A stretch of 64,000 bases of DNA from Candidatus Methanobinarius endosymbioticus (GCA_003315655.1 NIZT01000003.1:47797-111796); one strand, 5' to 3'. Positions 51,645 through 62,324 are shown, counted from the first letter of the stretch. The notes: generated from the sequence alone by a model not told the origin. A program made the numbers and translations.

Positions 51645-53663
51645 ATTACACTTGATAATAATCATAATCTTACAGAAGAAATGGAGAATGATGACATTTC
51701 TAAAAAAGAATCAGAGAATGAATTAGTTGATCATGATAATAATGGTGTTCTTCATGAAGAAAATCAACAGATGTTAGATTATGAAAATATTGGAAGTACT
51801 CAAGATATAGATGTACCTCCTCTTCTAATCGATCAAGTTATTGGTCATGAAGAATCTGTTGAAACCATTAAAAAAGCAGCTAAACAAAGAAGAAATGTTC
51901 TTCTCATTGGTGATCCTGGTGTTGGAAAATCAATGCTAGCTAAAGGGATGGCAGAATTGCTTCCTCCTGAAGTTCTTCAAGATGTTTTAGTTTATCCAAA
52001 TGCTGAAGACTCTAATAATCCATTAATTAGAACTGTTCCTGTGGGTGAAGGTAAAAAAATAGTAATGGGGAATAAAAACACTTCAAAGGGTTATGAAGAG
52101 AAAAAGCTTCTTGTTACCATGATTCTAATTGCAGGAGTTTTAGCTCTTGGATTTATATATAGAACTCAATTACTCTTTGCAATTTTAGCAGCTATTTTCA
52201 TATTTTTCATATCAATGCAAATTAAACCAAGAAATATGACTATGGGTCCAAAACTTTTAGTAAATAATACTGAAAAAAGATTTGCTCCATTTGAAGATGC
52301 TACTGGTGCTCATGCAGGTGCACTTCTTGGAGATGTTCGTCACGACCCTTATCAATCTGGAGGACTTGGTACTCCAGCACACGAACGTGTTGAACCTGGT
52401 ATGATTCATAAAGCTAATCGTGGAGTTTTATATATTGACGAAATTGGTACAATGTCAATTAAAACTCAACAAGAATTACTTTCAGCTATGCAAGAGAAAA
52501 TGTACTCTATTACTGGTCAAAGCGAAAACAGTAGTGGTGCAATGGTTAGATCTCAAGCAGTACCATGTGATTTTGTTCTTGTTGCTTCAGGTAATATTCA
52601 AGTCCTTGAAGGTATGCATATTGCTATGCGTTCTAGAATTAGAGGGTATGGTTATGAAGTTTTCATGAAAGATTCTATGTCTGATAATGAAGAAAACAGG
52701 AAAAAATTAATCCAGTTTGTAGCTCAAGAAGTTAAAAACGATGGTAGAATTCCACATTTCTCACCAAAAGCTTTAGATGAAATTATAAGAGAAGCAAAAA
52801 GAAGAGCTGGTAAAAAAGATTCTTTAACATTACGTCTTAGAGATTTAGGAGGACTTGTTAGAGCTGCAGGAGATGTAGCTAAAGAAGAAGGATCTTATCT
52901 TGTTAAATCTGCACATGTTTTAACTGCTAAAAAATACTCTAGAACTCTTGAACAGCAAATTGCTGATAGATCTATCGTTCAAAGAAAAGAATACGCGGTA
53001 TTCAATCCTGAAGGCGGAAAAATCGGGATGGTTAATGGTTTGTCTGTTATTGGCGATAGAAGTGGTTTAATGTTACCAATTGCTGCAGAAGTTGCTCCTG
53101 CTCAAAGTAAAAGAGAAGGAAAAATTATAGCTACTGGTAAACTTGGTGAAATAGCTAAAGAATCTGTTCAAAACGTAAGTGCTCTTATTAAAAAACATAC
53201 TGGAACCGATATTTCTCAATACGACATTCACATCCAGTTTTTACAAACTTATGATGGAGTTGAAGGAGACAGTGCAAGTGTTTCAATTGCAGCAGCTGTT
53301 ATATCTGCTATCGAAGAAATTCCAATTGATCAAACTGTTGCTTTAACAGGTTCACTTAGTGTACGTGGAGATGTGCTTCCAATTGGTGGAGCTACTAGTA
53401 AAATAGAAGCTGCAGCAGAAACAGGAATCAAAAAAGTTATTATTCCTAGATCTAACATGAAAGATGTTATGATTGAGAAGAAATACGAAGATGAAATTGA
53501 AATTATTCCTGTTGATACTTTAAGTGATGTTCTAGAAAATATCCTTATGGGATGTAGTGAAAAAAGTAGTTTAATTAAAAAAATGAAAGATATTAGTAGT
53601 GCAGTTGCTGAAAAAGTTCCTAAAAGATCTTTAAACAGTCACGATATTCCTAGTAAATCTTAA
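51645..53663 (+). CDS. lonB: Archaeal Lon protease LonB (membrane-anchored)
   Basis: ATP-dependent protease on the inner face of the membrane, degrading misfolded and regulatory proteins. [20 protein letters not shown] (Walker A), two membrane helices inserted after it ([34 protein letters not shown]), [10 protein letters not shown] (Walker B), and the protease Ser-Lys dyad in [12 protein letters not shown] and [13 protein letters not shown]. The ATG at 51681 gives 660 aa, but the ribosome site AAAGAGGCGATT lies just before an ATT at 51645, which would add 12 residues. I use the ATT as the outer limit; the true start is uncertain. Confidence 0.93.
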   Translation: MTLDNNHNLTEEMENDDISKKESENELVDHDNNGVLHEENQQMLDYENIGSTQDIDVPPLLIDQVIGHEESVETIKKAAKQRRNVLLIGDPGVGKSMLAKGMAELLPPEVLQDVLVYPNAEDSNNPLIRTVPVGEGKKIVMGNKNTSKGYEEKKLLVTMILIAGVLALGFIYRTQLLFAILAAIFIFFISMQIKPRNMTMGPKLLVNNTEKRFAPFEDATGAHAGALLGDVRHDPYQSGGLGTPAHERVEPGMIHKANRGVLYIDEIGTMSIKTQQELLSAMQEKMYSITGQSENSSGAMVRSQAVPCDFVLVASGNIQVLEGMHIAMRSRIRGYGYEVFMKDSMSDNEENRKKLIQFVAQEVKNDGRIPHFSPKALDEIIREAKRRAGKKDSLTLRLRDLGGLVRAAGDVAKEEGSYLVKSAHVLTAKKYSRTLEQQIADRSIVQRKEYAVFNPEGGKIGMVNGLSVIGDRSGLMLPIAAEVAPAQSKREGKIIATGKLGEIAKESVQNVSALIKKHTGTDISQYDIHIQFLQTYDGVEGDSASVSIAAAVISAIEEIPIDQTVALTGSLSVRGDVLPIGGATSKIEAAAETGIKKVIIPRSNMKDVMIEKKYEDEIEIIPVDTLSDVLENILMGCSEKSSLIKKMKDISSAVAEKVPKRSLNSHDIPSKS

Positions 53664-53930
53664 TATTCATTTTTTTATTTTTAAAATATATTTTTTTATA
53701 TTTGTTGTATCTATTAATTTTTTAATAATCTAATTTTAATAATCTAGTTTTTATAATCTAATTTTTATAAATACAATTTTTATTATTATTTTTATTCTCA
53801 TATTTATTTATTTTCATTATTATTCTTATATTAGTTTGTTTAATTATCTATTTTTTCCATTTTAAAATATTATTAATATTATTATAGATATTAAAATATA
53901 ATAATAAAAATAAGCTGGAAGGAGGTAGTT

Positions 53931-54860
53931 CTATCTTAGAGATTTTGCTATGGTTTTAGCTATAGAAATAAAGCTAACTTCAGACTTTAAAGAATCTGTT
54001 CCAGCAATATTTTTAGCTCCCGCAGCATAGATTTTTAGAACTGCATCATTAACAAGAATAGGATGAACACAACAAACACTAATTGATTTAGCTCCTTGTT
54101 CTTTGAGAATGCCTATTGCATTAACAATAGTTCCTCCAGTAGCTATAATATCGTCGATAATAATTGTTTCTTTTCCTTCTACAGATTTTATATCTACTTT
54201 TTTTTCTTTTTTATTTAAATTAGCTAGTTCTGGATCATCGGTAGGAAAATCATATCTAATATCTGCAATAGTTGTTTCAACTTTATCAGGTCCAAGTCTA
54301 ATCTTATTCATATATGTATAACTACCGTCTAATATTTTCGCTATTTCTTTTGCAAATCCTAATGCTCCTTTATCAGGAGCTATTATTATAGGATCTTCAG
54401 CTATAGAATCTACGTGTTCAGCTATCGCTTCCATAGCAGAAATATTTTTACTTGGTATTTTGAAAAAGTCCCTTATACTACCTTCATGAAGATTTACAGA
54501 AATTATTTCATCGGCTCCAGCATTTTCTATTAAATTAGCCACTATTTCTGCGGATATAGCTTCTCCACTTTTAAATCTCTTTTCCTGTCTTCCATATCCA
54601 AAGTAGGGAAGAACTACCTTTGTTTTTTCTACTCCAAGATCTTTTAAATTTTTTATTAAAAATAATAACTCAATAAGGTTTTCGTCCTGAGGATATCCTG
54701 TAGATTGGATTATAACTGCTTCTTTGTCAATTTTTCCTTTTATGCGAATATATCTTTCTCCATCGGGGAATTTTTTTGTTTCAATTGGACAAAGCCAATC
54801 ATTAAGTTCTTTTGCAACATTGGCTGCTAATTTTTGAGATGCTGAACCACCAATTATCAA
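53931..54860 (-). CDS. prs: Ribose-phosphate pyrophosphokinase
   Basis: Makes PRPP for nucleotide, His and Trp synthesis and for the ribose of archaeal cofactors. IIGGSASQKLAANVAKEL at the N-terminus, PYFGYGRQEKRFKSGE (ATP loop), IIAPDKGALGFAKEIAK, and the PRPP loop IIIDDIIATGGTIVNAIG. About 309 aa. The TTG start four nt after GGTGAT is preferred over the ATG that overlaps that ribosome site; the latter would add four residues. Confidence 0.93.
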   Translation of the reverse strand: MIIGGSASQKLAANVAKELNDWLCPIETKKFPDGERYIRIKGKIDKEAVIIQSTGYPQDENLIELLFLIKNLKDLGVEKTKVVLPYFGYGRQEKRFKSGEAISAEIVANLIENAGADEIISVNLHEGSIRDFFKIPSKNISAMEAIAEHVDSIAEDPIIIAPDKGALGFAKEIAKILDGSYTYMNKIRLGPDKVETTIADIRYDFPTDDPELANLNKKEKKVDIKSVEGKETIIIDDIIATGGTIVNAIGILKEQGAKSISVCCVHPILVNDAVLKIYAAGAKNIAGTDSLKSEVSFISIAKTIAKSLR

Positions 54861-55296
54861 TAATATCACCATTTACCTATAATATTGTAATTTATATTAT
54901 TTATATGTTTAGTTTTTCCTTTTTTATTAATAAATCACTCCAGTAGAAATAATTTATTTAAAAATTTATAAAATATTCTAATATTTCTAAGATATAAACA
55001 CTATTAAATACTATAAAATTATTTTAATTATTTTTATAAATATTATATAAAATTTTTATAATAAAACTTATTAGTTATGGAATATAGATAATTGTTTAAT
55101 GTATGAATTATAAAATATATTGAGTTTATTATTAGTATATTTAATTTATATTAATTTGACTTGTATCTATTATTATTCAAACTTAAAAATATATTAGATC
55201 TTTATAATTGTATTTTAATTATGTTATAATTAATTATGATTATATTATTTATTATATTAGATTTTAATTAGACTTATTTTTTAAAGAGGTGTATTA
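54861..55296. other. Divergent gap between prs and hypA
   Basis: AT-rich. Minus-strand AACATATAAATAA (about 54897-54909) is a likely prs TATA box. AAAGAGGTG precedes hypA. No gene or RNA seen. Confidence 0.4.
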
Positions 55297-55671
55297 ATGC
55301 ATGAATTATCAATGACAGCTGGTATATTAAAAGCAGTCATCTCCAATGCTGAAGAAAATGACGCTACTGAGGTTACAGAAGTTATAGTTGAAATTGGGAA
55401 ATTAGCTCTTCTAAATCCAGAACAAGTCAAATTCATGCTTGATGTTCTTAGTGAAGATACAATAGCAAAAGATGCAAAATTTGTCATGGAAGAAATTCCT
55501 ATTGAAATTAAATGTAAAGAATGTGGATATATTGGGGAAGCAGATAATGATGATCTTGATCATTACGCTCCAATGGTGGAATGTCCTAAATGTGAGAACA
55601 AACTAATTGAAATTACTAATGGTAAAGATTGTATTGTAAAAAATATAATCATTGAAAAACCAGATGATTAA
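55297..55671 (+). CDS. hypA: Hydrogenase nickel-insertion protein HypA
   Basis: Nickel chaperone for [NiFe]-hydrogenases (F420-reducing and MV-reducing enzymes of the methanogenesis pathway). N-terminal nickel site MHELSMTAGIL (His2), then the zinc ribbon CKECGYIG and CPKCENKLIE. 124 aa. Directly followed after about 50 bp by hypB, its working partner. Confidence 0.96.
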   Translation: MHELSMTAGILKAVISNAEENDATEVTEVIVEIGKLALLNPEQVKFMLDVLSEDTIAKDAKFVMEEIPIEIKCKECGYIGEADNDDLDHYAPMVECPKCENKLIEITNGKDCIVKNIIIEKPDD

Positions 55672-55722
55672 ATTATATTAATTACAAATATTAACTGATA
55701 AAATTAATAAAGGATGATTATT

Positions 55723-56376
55723 ATGCATAAAGTAACAGAAATTGAAGTTCAACATAATATCATGAAAGCTAACAAAAAGTTAGCTGATAAAAACCAAGCA
55801 TTATTTGATAATAACAATGTTTTCTGTGTTGATTTTGTAGGAGCTATTGGTTCTGGAAAAACATCACTTATAGAAGATCTCATTGATAATATGAATGGAT
55901 CTATAGGAGTTATAGCTGGTGATGTAATAAGTAAATTTGATGCTGGTAGATTTGAAAAACATAATGTTCCTGTTGTAGGATTAAACACTGGAAAAGAATG
56001 TCACTTAGATGCACATCTTGTTGAACATGTTCTTGATGATATTCCTATGGATAAAATTGATTATCTCTTCATTGAAAATGTGGGTAATCTTATTTGTCCA
56101 GTAGATTTTGATTTAGGTTCTCATATGAGAATTGTGGTTATAAGTGTTAGTGAAGGTGATGATACAGTAGAAAAACACCCTCTAATATTCCAAAGTGCAG
56201 ATCTTGTTATTATCAATAAAATTGATATAGCTGATGCTGTTGGTGTTGACAGTGAAAAAATGGTAAATGATGTTCATGAAATTAATCCTAGCGTTGAAGT
56301 CATAGAAACTAGCCTTAAAGAAGTTAAAGGACTAGACAAAGTCATTTCAGCTATTGAAGAATTCAAATCAAACTGA
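55723..56376 (+). CDS. hypB: Hydrogenase nickel-incorporation GTPase HypB
   Basis: GTPase that drives nickel transfer into hydrogenase. P-loop VDFVGAIGSGKTSLIEDL, metal-site region GKECHLDAHLVEHVL, FIENVGNLICPVDFDLG, and base-recognition NKIDIADA. 217 aa, without an N-terminal His-rich nickel store. The ATG after GGATGATTATT is used. Operon with hypA, and probably with the following DUF354 gene. Confidence 0.96.
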   Translation: MHKVTEIEVQHNIMKANKKLADKNQALFDNNNVFCVDFVGAIGSGKTSLIEDLIDNMNGSIGVIAGDVISKFDAGRFEKHNVPVVGLNTGKECHLDAHLVEHVLDDIPMDKIDYLFIENVGNLICPVDFDLGSHMRIVVISVSEGDDTVEKHPLIFQSADLVIINKIDIADAVGVDSEKMVNDVHEINPSVEVIETSLKEVKGLDKVISAIEEFKSN

Positions 56377-56445
56377 TTATAATATACTTCTTATATATTT
56401 TATTTATTTAAATATGAATTATTAAATTGTTTAAAGGTGATTATT

Positions 56446-57477
56446 ATGAAAATATGGATAGATATAACAAATTCTCCTCATGTTCGATTTTTTAAAGATA
56501 TAATTCGATATTTTCAGAATGAAGGAGAAGATTTAATAATTACTGCTAGACAATTTGGTGATATTTATAAATTAATGGATATGTATGGTTTTGATTTTAT
56601 TTCTGTTGGTAAACATGGTGTTAAGTTACATGAAAAATTAAAAGAAAGTACTGCAAGAGTGGATAATCTTGTAGATATACTTGCTCATGAAAAAATTGAT
56701 GTAGCTTTATCTAAACATTCTATTGAGCTTCCAAGAATATCTTTTGGGCTTGGAATTCCTAGTGTTTATGTTTTAGATAATGAACATGCTGAAGCAGCTA
56801 ATAAACTTACACTTCCCTTATGTGATAGACTTATAGCTCCTGGAATTATTGATATGTGGAAATTAATAAGTTATGGTGCTAATCCTAATAAACTCATTAG
56901 GTATAATGGAACTTCAGAAATAATTCATTTTAAAAGTTTTCAATATAATGAAAATATTTTTAATGATTTAAATTTGAATCTTAGTGGGTCTAAAACTATC
57001 TTAATGAGGCCTGAACCATCATTAGCTTCTTATTTGGATGCTAATTGTAGAGAATCTGTTCTTTCTCCGATTGTAGAAGTCTTGAAAGATTATGCAAATA
57101 TTCTCATACTTCCTCGTTTTAAAGAACAAGCAGAGATATTTGAAGGAATTGAAAATGTCACCATACTTAAACCTCCAGTTGATACTTCTAGTATAATTAA
57201 ACGTTGTGATCTTGTTATTGGGGCTGGTGGAACAATGAATAGGGAAGCTGCTGTTCTACATACGCCAGTTATTTCTTGTTATCCAGGAACTCTTTTATCT
57301 GTTGATCAATATTATATTAACAAAGGTTTAATGTTTAGATCAAATGATACTGATGAAGTTATAAATAAAGCTCTTAGCTTTCTTGTTAACTCTGCTGATA
57401 AACCAGAAATTCATCATGATGACTTATTTAAGCTAATTATTGATAATGTTTATGATTTAGCTGAAAATGGAAAATAA
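56446..57477 (+). CDS. DUF354 family protein, glycosyltransferase-like
   Basis: 343 aa with a GT-B-like layout related to MurG/LpxB and UDP-GlcNAc epimerases. N-terminus KIWIDITNSPHVRFFKDII is the DUF354 signature; SVGKHGVKLHEKL and SKHSIELPRISFGLGIPS follow. The C-terminal half has DLVIGAGGTMNREAAVLHTP and an ISCYPG turn, matching nucleotide-sugar binding sites. Substrate unknown, perhaps envelope glycans. Start after AAAGGTGATTATT. Close to hypAB but functionally unrelated. Confidence 0.85.
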   Translation: MKIWIDITNSPHVRFFKDIIRYFQNEGEDLIITARQFGDIYKLMDMYGFDFISVGKHGVKLHEKLKESTARVDNLVDILAHEKIDVALSKHSIELPRISFGLGIPSVYVLDNEHAEAANKLTLPLCDRLIAPGIIDMWKLISYGANPNKLIRYNGTSEIIHFKSFQYNENIFNDLNLNLSGSKTILMRPEPSLASYLDANCRESVLSPIVEVLKDYANILILPRFKEQAEIFEGIENVTILKPPVDTSSIIKRCDLVIGAGGTMNREAAVLHTPVISCYPGTLLSVDQYYINKGLMFRSNDTDEVINKALSFLVNSADKPEIHHDDLFKLIIDNVYDLAENGK

Positions 57478-57919
57478 ACTATTAAATTCTTCTACTTAGT
57501 ATTATTTAGCTATATTATTTTTTATAATTATATCTTAATAATTTCTAAAAATATGAGTATATAGAAAAACTTTTTATAAAGTAAGTACAAATATAATTTT
57601 AGCTGAATTTATTCATGCTGTATTTATTTAATATATTTATTTATATTGTATAATCTATTATGTACTATACTTTTGTTCATACAGTATTTGTTAATTTAAT
57701 ATTTCAAACAATTATAAGCAATTATAAAAATTATAATTAATAAAAATTATAATTAAATGTTTTATATAATCAAAATTATAAAATTATTATGTACTATGTT
57801 TTTATATAGAATAAGTTTTCATATAGAAAGCTTTTTTATGCAAAATTATTATATTATTCAATTATTAATCTAATAACAATTATTAATCATATTAAAATCA
57901 TTTTAAAAGGGAGTTTTAA
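57478..57919. other. AT-rich gap with a 12-bp direct repeat
   Basis: ATTATGTACTAT occurs near 57657 and again near 57787. The rest is A/T-rich; the ribosome site AAAAGGGAG lies before the next gene. No gene seen. Confidence 0.4.
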
Positions 57920-58999
57920 ATGTCTTTAATAGCTCAAAATCATTTTCAGTTTATATTAGAAATAGGGACAATAATATTTGCTTTAGTGACTTTTACAATT
58001 AATCTAGTTCCAATTTCATTAAGTGTAATCACTTTCTTATCACTATTTCTTTCAATAGGATTTACGCTTCTTTTTGGAGCAGATCTGGCTATGCTGGTTT
58101 TGTCCTTTGGACAAAGTGAATTTACTCATCCATTCGGGCCACTTGCACTTTTAGCAATTATAACAGCTTTAGCTTCATTAAAAGTAATGGAAGATTCTGG
58201 TGTAAATGTAAAAGGATTACAAAAGTTTATATTTGCATTATTAATAGGGATCACTGTATTTGGTGGATTGATGCATAGATCTTTCTTGCTTCTATGGATA
58301 TTAGGTTTATTTGTAGGTTATTTCTTAATATCTAAATCATTTAGACAAAAATCCTTTTTAACTTTAAAACGGATTTTAATATTCTTTGGACTCGGTGGAG
58401 CTGCTTTTGTTGCTCTTGAATTATTTTCGATTATAACTAGTATGGAAGTTTTCTCGCCATTACTTAGGATTTCAAGGCTTGAAACAAACTCTATTGCAAG
58501 TTTAAAAATGATATTACATAATATTCAGTTAATTGGTCATACTCCTGGGTCGGCCTATTGGGGAGCAGAAGACACAGGATTTGCTTCGGGATATATAAGT
58601 CTTCCAATGTCATTTATTCTAATGTTTGGTTTACCATTTCCACTTTTTTATGGTCTTTTGGTAACTAAAAAAGATACTATTGATTATATGCTTCCAGGAA
58701 TATTTGGTTATTCTTTTGACTTTGGATATCTTGGATTAATAGCTTTACTAGGATTTACTCTTTTTACAATAGTATTAGGTCTTATAGTACTTAAAGAGTA
58801 TATAACTAGACGTGAAAAGAATAATAAAAAATATTTGGGAAAAGAAGTTCTTCTAATAGGATCTCTTACAGCTTTCATAGCTCAAGCTTTAATTGGAATG
58901 TTTATATTTAATCGTACTATTAATGGAACTGCTCTTTTAACGTTTATATTCTTGTCAGCTTTAGTTATTGCTCATGTTGTGTCGCTTAAAAGGGATTGA
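57920..58999 (+). CDS. Polytopic membrane protein of unknown function
   Basis: 359 aa with about nine or ten hydrophobic segments (for example FILEIGTIIFALVTFTINLV, ISLPMSFILMFGLPFPLFY). Polar loops hold conserved-looking residues: FGQSEFTHPFGPLALL, GHTPGSAYWGAEDTGFASGY, KKDTIDYMLPGIFGYSFDFG. I do not recognise a named family. The acidic/aromatic loops suggest an enzyme or transporter in the membrane, not a simple channel. It precedes DUF1890. Confidence 0.75.
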   Translation: MSLIAQNHFQFILEIGTIIFALVTFTINLVPISLSVITFLSLFLSIGFTLLFGADLAMLVLSFGQSEFTHPFGPLALLAIITALASLKVMEDSGVNVKGLQKFIFALLIGITVFGGLMHRSFLLLWILGLFVGYFLISKSFRQKSFLTLKRILIFFGLGGAAFVALELFSIITSMEVFSPLLRISRLETNSIASLKMILHNIQLIGHTPGSAYWGAEDTGFASGYISLPMSFILMFGLPFPLFYGLLVTKKDTIDYMLPGIFGYSFDFGYLGLIALLGFTLFTIVLGLIVLKEYITRREKNNKKYLGKEVLLIGSLTAFIAQALIGMFIFNRTINGTALLTFIFLSALVIAHVVSLKRD

Positions 59000-59078
59000 C
59001 AAAATTAAACAACTAAATGTTGATTAATAGTAATTTGATTAATATGGGAATTATAAATAAAACATGTGGTGGATAATT

Positions 59079-59534
59079 ATGAAGAAAGCTTTGATATTAT
59101 TAGGATGTCCAGAATCTCCATCTCAAACACCTATGGCTGTTTACGCTGCTCAAAAATTAGAGAAAATAGATTATGAAGTTTTAGTGGCTAGTACTCCTGC
59201 AGCTTCTAAATTATTAGAAGTTTCGGATCCTGATAAATATTATATAAAAAATAAAATAGATATAGAATCTTGTTTAGATAATCTAGAAAAAGATCAATAT
59301 GACTTACTAATGGGTTTTGTTCATAAAGATGCTGCTGCTTCATATTTCATCACATTTTATCATATATTACAATGTGAATCTATTGCATTAGTATTTGAAA
59401 AAGATCTTGAATTATTAAATGAATTTACAGAGATGGTTGAAGAAAATACAGATGCTAAAATTGTATCTGTTAAAGCTTTCCATAACCCAACTCCTTTAAG
59501 AGTTAAATTTGATAGAGTTTTAAAAGATTTATAG
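59079..59534 (+). CDS. DUF1890 family protein (methanogen-specific)
   Basis: 151 aa. KKALILLGCPESPSQTPMAV at the N-terminus, then PAASKLLEVSDPDKYY and MGFVHKDAAASYFITFYHI. A Rossmann-like small protein confined to methanogens, with no assigned biochemical role. ATG after GGTGGATAATT. It is followed by DUF1894 and then methionine synthase, probably one operon. Confidence 0.85.
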   Translation: MKKALILLGCPESPSQTPMAVYAAQKLEKIDYEVLVASTPAASKLLEVSDPDKYYIKNKIDIESCLDNLEKDQYDLLMGFVHKDAAASYFITFYHILQCESIALVFEKDLELLNEFTEMVEENTDAKIVSVKAFHNPTPLRVKFDRVLKDL

Positions 59535-59648
59535 AATTTTATTTTTTCAATTTTATATGGTATTACATTTTTATGCTGTATTATCATGTTGATTTGCTGT
59601 AATATGTTAATATTGATTAAATAAAAAGAAATTATTGGTGATTATGTC

Positions 59649-59954
59649 ATGTCATTTTGCTTAGATACATACCTTCAACAATCTGATGATTATGAAGTTT
59701 TATTAGCTCGTGCAGGTTTTAAAGAATGTGCAAAAATAATAAAAGATCGAGCTACTGAAGTTCTTTATATCAATCCAGGTGATAAAATTCTTGGTGCACG
59801 TATTATAGGTGTTCCTCCAATTCCAGTAGGAATAAATAAAGATAAAGGAACTATAATACTTTCTTATACAAAACCTTGTCATGGAACAGCAGCTATAGAA
59901 TTACCTGTAGATGAAGAAGAAATAGAAAATATAAGAAAAATAGCCATAAAATAA
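59649..59954 (+). CDS. DUF1894 family protein (methanogen-specific)
   Basis: 101 aa. CLDTYLQQSDDYEVLLARAG, FKECAKIIKDRATEVLYI, IIGVPPIPVGINKDK and a Cys-His pair in SYTKPCHGTAAIELP. Two reading starts overlap (59644 and 59649); only the second gives the family protein. The next gene starts 23 nt downstream. Confidence 0.88.
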   Translation: MSFCLDTYLQQSDDYEVLLARAGFKECAKIIKDRATEVLYINPGDKILGARIIGVPPIPVGINKDKGTIILSYTKPCHGTAAIELPVDEEEIENIRKIAIK

Positions 59955-59977
59955 ATTTCATAAATTTGAGGACTTAA

Positions 59978-60940
59978 ATGATTAGTACTGTTGTTGGTAG
60001 TTATCCAGTTCACATGGAAAAAGAAGAAAGCTTAAAAGATAAATTTTTATCCTCAATTGGAGCAAAAGATCCATATAAATCAGCTATTAAATATGTAGTT
60101 GAATCACAATTAAAAGCAGGAATTGATGTAATTTCTGACGGCCAAGTTAGAGGTGAAATGGTTGAATTATTTACTAGTTCAACTCCTGGTTTTAAAAAAG
60201 AAGGCAATACTTTTATAATTGATTCAAAAATTTCTAGTGGTCAAAAATCTTTTGGTTCAAATGATTTAAAATTAGCTATTAAATTTATGGGCGATTTTTT
60301 AAAGAATAAATCATTATCTAAGGAAGAAAAAACTAAAAATGGTGTTAAAGGTATTATAACAGGGCCTTGTACTATAGTACAATCATCTAAACTTGGTTCA
60401 ATATATAAATATAAGAATATGGCAATTATTGACATGGCTTATGTACTTAAAGATGACGCTGCTTCACTTGAAAAAAACGGAGCAAAATTGATTCAAATTG
60501 ACGAACCTTTTATTTCCACCGGTTTAATTGATATGAAAACAGCTAAAAAAGCTATTAATATTATATCTGATGAAATTTCTATTCCAGTTTCACTTCATTC
60601 ATGTGGTGATGTAAGTAAAGTTTTCAAAGACTTATTGTATTTCAATGTTGATATTATTGACTGTGAATTTGCAGGGCATTCTAAAAACTTAGACATTTTA
60701 GAAAAATACTCTGTTGAATTAAAAGAAAGTAATAAAAAAATTGGATTAGGAGTTATTGATACTAAAAAATCAACAGTTGATTCTGTTGAAGATATAGCTA
60801 AAATAATTGAAAAAGGAATTAATATTTTAGGTAAAGAAAATCTTTATATAGATCCTGACTGTGGTATGAAACTTCTTCCTGATAATGTAGCTTTTTCTAA
60901 ACTGAATAATATGGTGAAAGCTATGAATTCTTTTGAATAA
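59978..60940 (+). CDS. metE: Methionine synthase, archaeal core type
   Basis: Short form (320 aa) corresponding to the C-terminal catalytic half of MetE; transfers a methyl group to homocysteine, in methanogens thought to come from a methyl-corrinoid rather than folate. STVVGSYPVHM at the N-terminus, AGIDVISDGQVRGEMVELF, zinc ligands His207 and Cys209 (SLHSCGDVS), Glu230 (DCEFAG) and Cys295 (DPDCGM). ATG after GAGGACTTAA. Tight spacing to DUF1894 suggests these small proteins may help deliver the methyl donor; that is inference. Confidence 0.9.
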   Translation: MISTVVGSYPVHMEKEESLKDKFLSSIGAKDPYKSAIKYVVESQLKAGIDVISDGQVRGEMVELFTSSTPGFKKEGNTFIIDSKISSGQKSFGSNDLKLAIKFMGDFLKNKSLSKEEKTKNGVKGIITGPCTIVQSSKLGSIYKYKNMAIIDMAYVLKDDAASLEKNGAKLIQIDEPFISTGLIDMKTAKKAINIISDEISIPVSLHSCGDVSKVFKDLLYFNVDIIDCEFAGHSKNLDILEKYSVELKESNKKIGLGVIDTKKSTVDSVEDIAKIIEKGINILGKENLYIDPDCGMKLLPDNVAFSKLNNMVKAMNSFE

Positions 60941-61258
60941 TTTTTAATTAATAATTTTATTTTTACATAATACTATTTTTATAAACTAATTATATGATAA
61001 TTTATATAATTATAAATTTATTAATTATATAAATTTTTTAATTATATAATTTTATTAATTATTTTTTTAATTTTTTCATCTAAAATTATAAATATTTTAA
61101 AAATAGAATATAATATAATTAGTAGGATATAATATTTTATATTGGTATAATATATTTTTATATTAAATATAATATTAATACAATTATTTTATAATAATTA
61201 TTTTATAATTGTCTAAAATATATTTAAAATATGTTTAATAGAGTTTGGAGAAATATTA
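60941..61258. other. AT-rich gap before thymidylate synthase
   Basis: T-runs after methionine synthase, then A/T sequence with GGATATAATATTTTATATTGG (61128-61147 region), a likely promoter. GGAGAAATATTA is the ribosome site. Confidence 0.4.
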
Positions 61259-61939
61259 ATGGCCACTTTAGTAGAAGTTGATGAAATAGCAGATGGATGG
61301 GAAACATTAGTTAAAAAAATAATTAAAGAAGGTAAAGATGTTAATGATGAAAGAGGATCATTAACTAAGGAAATTTTAAATGTGATGGTTTCTATCAAAA
61401 AACCTTTAGGAAATACTAATAGTGGTGATTTTTTTAATATTAAATCAAAAGTCTCTGATATTTTAGATATTAGGGTTCCAGAAGGTTATTTTTGGGAAGG
61501 AGACAAACTTAAAACTTATAGTGAGCAATTTATAAGTAGTGATAAACAAGGATTTGTTTATACTTATGGAAATCGTTTTAGAGCTCATTTTGATGGAGTA
61601 GATCAAATTGATGAAGCTATTGAAAGACTAAATAATTGCAGAGAATCAAGAAGAGCTTTATCTATTACATGGGATCAAGTAATCGACACTCAAAATGATG
61701 AAGTTCCTTGTATGATTTTAGTTGATTTTAAAATAAGAGATGATAAACTTTACACCACTGCGTTATGGCGAAGTCAGGACATCTATGGAGCATGGTTTCC
61801 AAATGCTGTAGGTCTCACATATTTAGCACAATATGTATCGGAAAAAGTTAATGCTGAAATAGAATCTATAACTATTCATTCAATTAGTGCTCATATCTAT
61901 GAAGTAAATTTTCCAGAAGCTGAAAAACTTTTAGAATGA
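61259..61939 (+). CDS. thyA: Thymidylate synthase (archaeal ThyA-like)
   Basis: Methylates dUMP to dTMP, in methanogens probably with methylene-tetrahydromethanopterin. 226 aa, the short archaeal form. FVYTYGNRFRAHFDGVDQ near the middle, NCRESRRALSITW, the nucleophile Cys in DEVPCMILVDF, and the substrate-binding LWRSQDIYGAWFPNAVGL. Intact, single gene. Confidence 0.92.
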   Translation: MATLVEVDEIADGWETLVKKIIKEGKDVNDERGSLTKEILNVMVSIKKPLGNTNSGDFFNIKSKVSDILDIRVPEGYFWEGDKLKTYSEQFISSDKQGFVYTYGNRFRAHFDGVDQIDEAIERLNNCRESRRALSITWDQVIDTQNDEVPCMILVDFKIRDDKLYTTALWRSQDIYGAWFPNAVGLTYLAQYVSEKVNAEIESITIHSISAHIYEVNFPEAEKLLE

Positions 61940-62074
61940 TTTATTTAATATTTTAAATAATTATTTTTTTATTTTTACTTTATTTCATTTTATTTTATTT
62001 ATATTTGTTTTAAACGTTTTCTCTTTTTTATTTCTATTAAAATTTTTTAATTCTATATTTATTTTTTTAGAGAG

Positions 62075-62100
62075 AGAGAACGATTATTCTCTATTTTTTT
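62075..62100 (+). terminator. Hairpin with T-run
   Basis: AGAGAA-CGATTA-TTCTCT (6-bp stem) followed by A and T7. About 140 bp after thyA in the 61940-62324 gap. A rho-independent-like shape, unusual among the plain T-run ends seen elsewhere here. The rest of the gap is AT-rich. Confidence 0.45.
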
Positions 62101-62324
62101 AAATCTAATATAGTTAATAGTTTTTATTAATTAGTTTATATTATTTTTTATTTGATATCTATATTGTTTATTTTTAATAAAAAAAATTAAATAGTAACTA
62201 TTACTTTATTTATATTTTAATATAATTATAAATAATAATCATGGATATAAAATAATCATATTTATTCTCAAAATTAATAAATGCACACCCTTTGATTTCT
62301 ATATTTGTTGATGGAGGTGTATTT

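Noticed and set aside
53913..53925. Strong ribosome-site-like GGAAGGAGGTAG on the plus strand
   Set aside because: No start codon or ORF follows; it lies just beyond the 3' end of prs on the other strand.
57657..57800. Direct repeat ATTATGTACTAT as an attachment site
   Set aside because: Only 130 bp apart with no gene between, so no integrated element is bounded.
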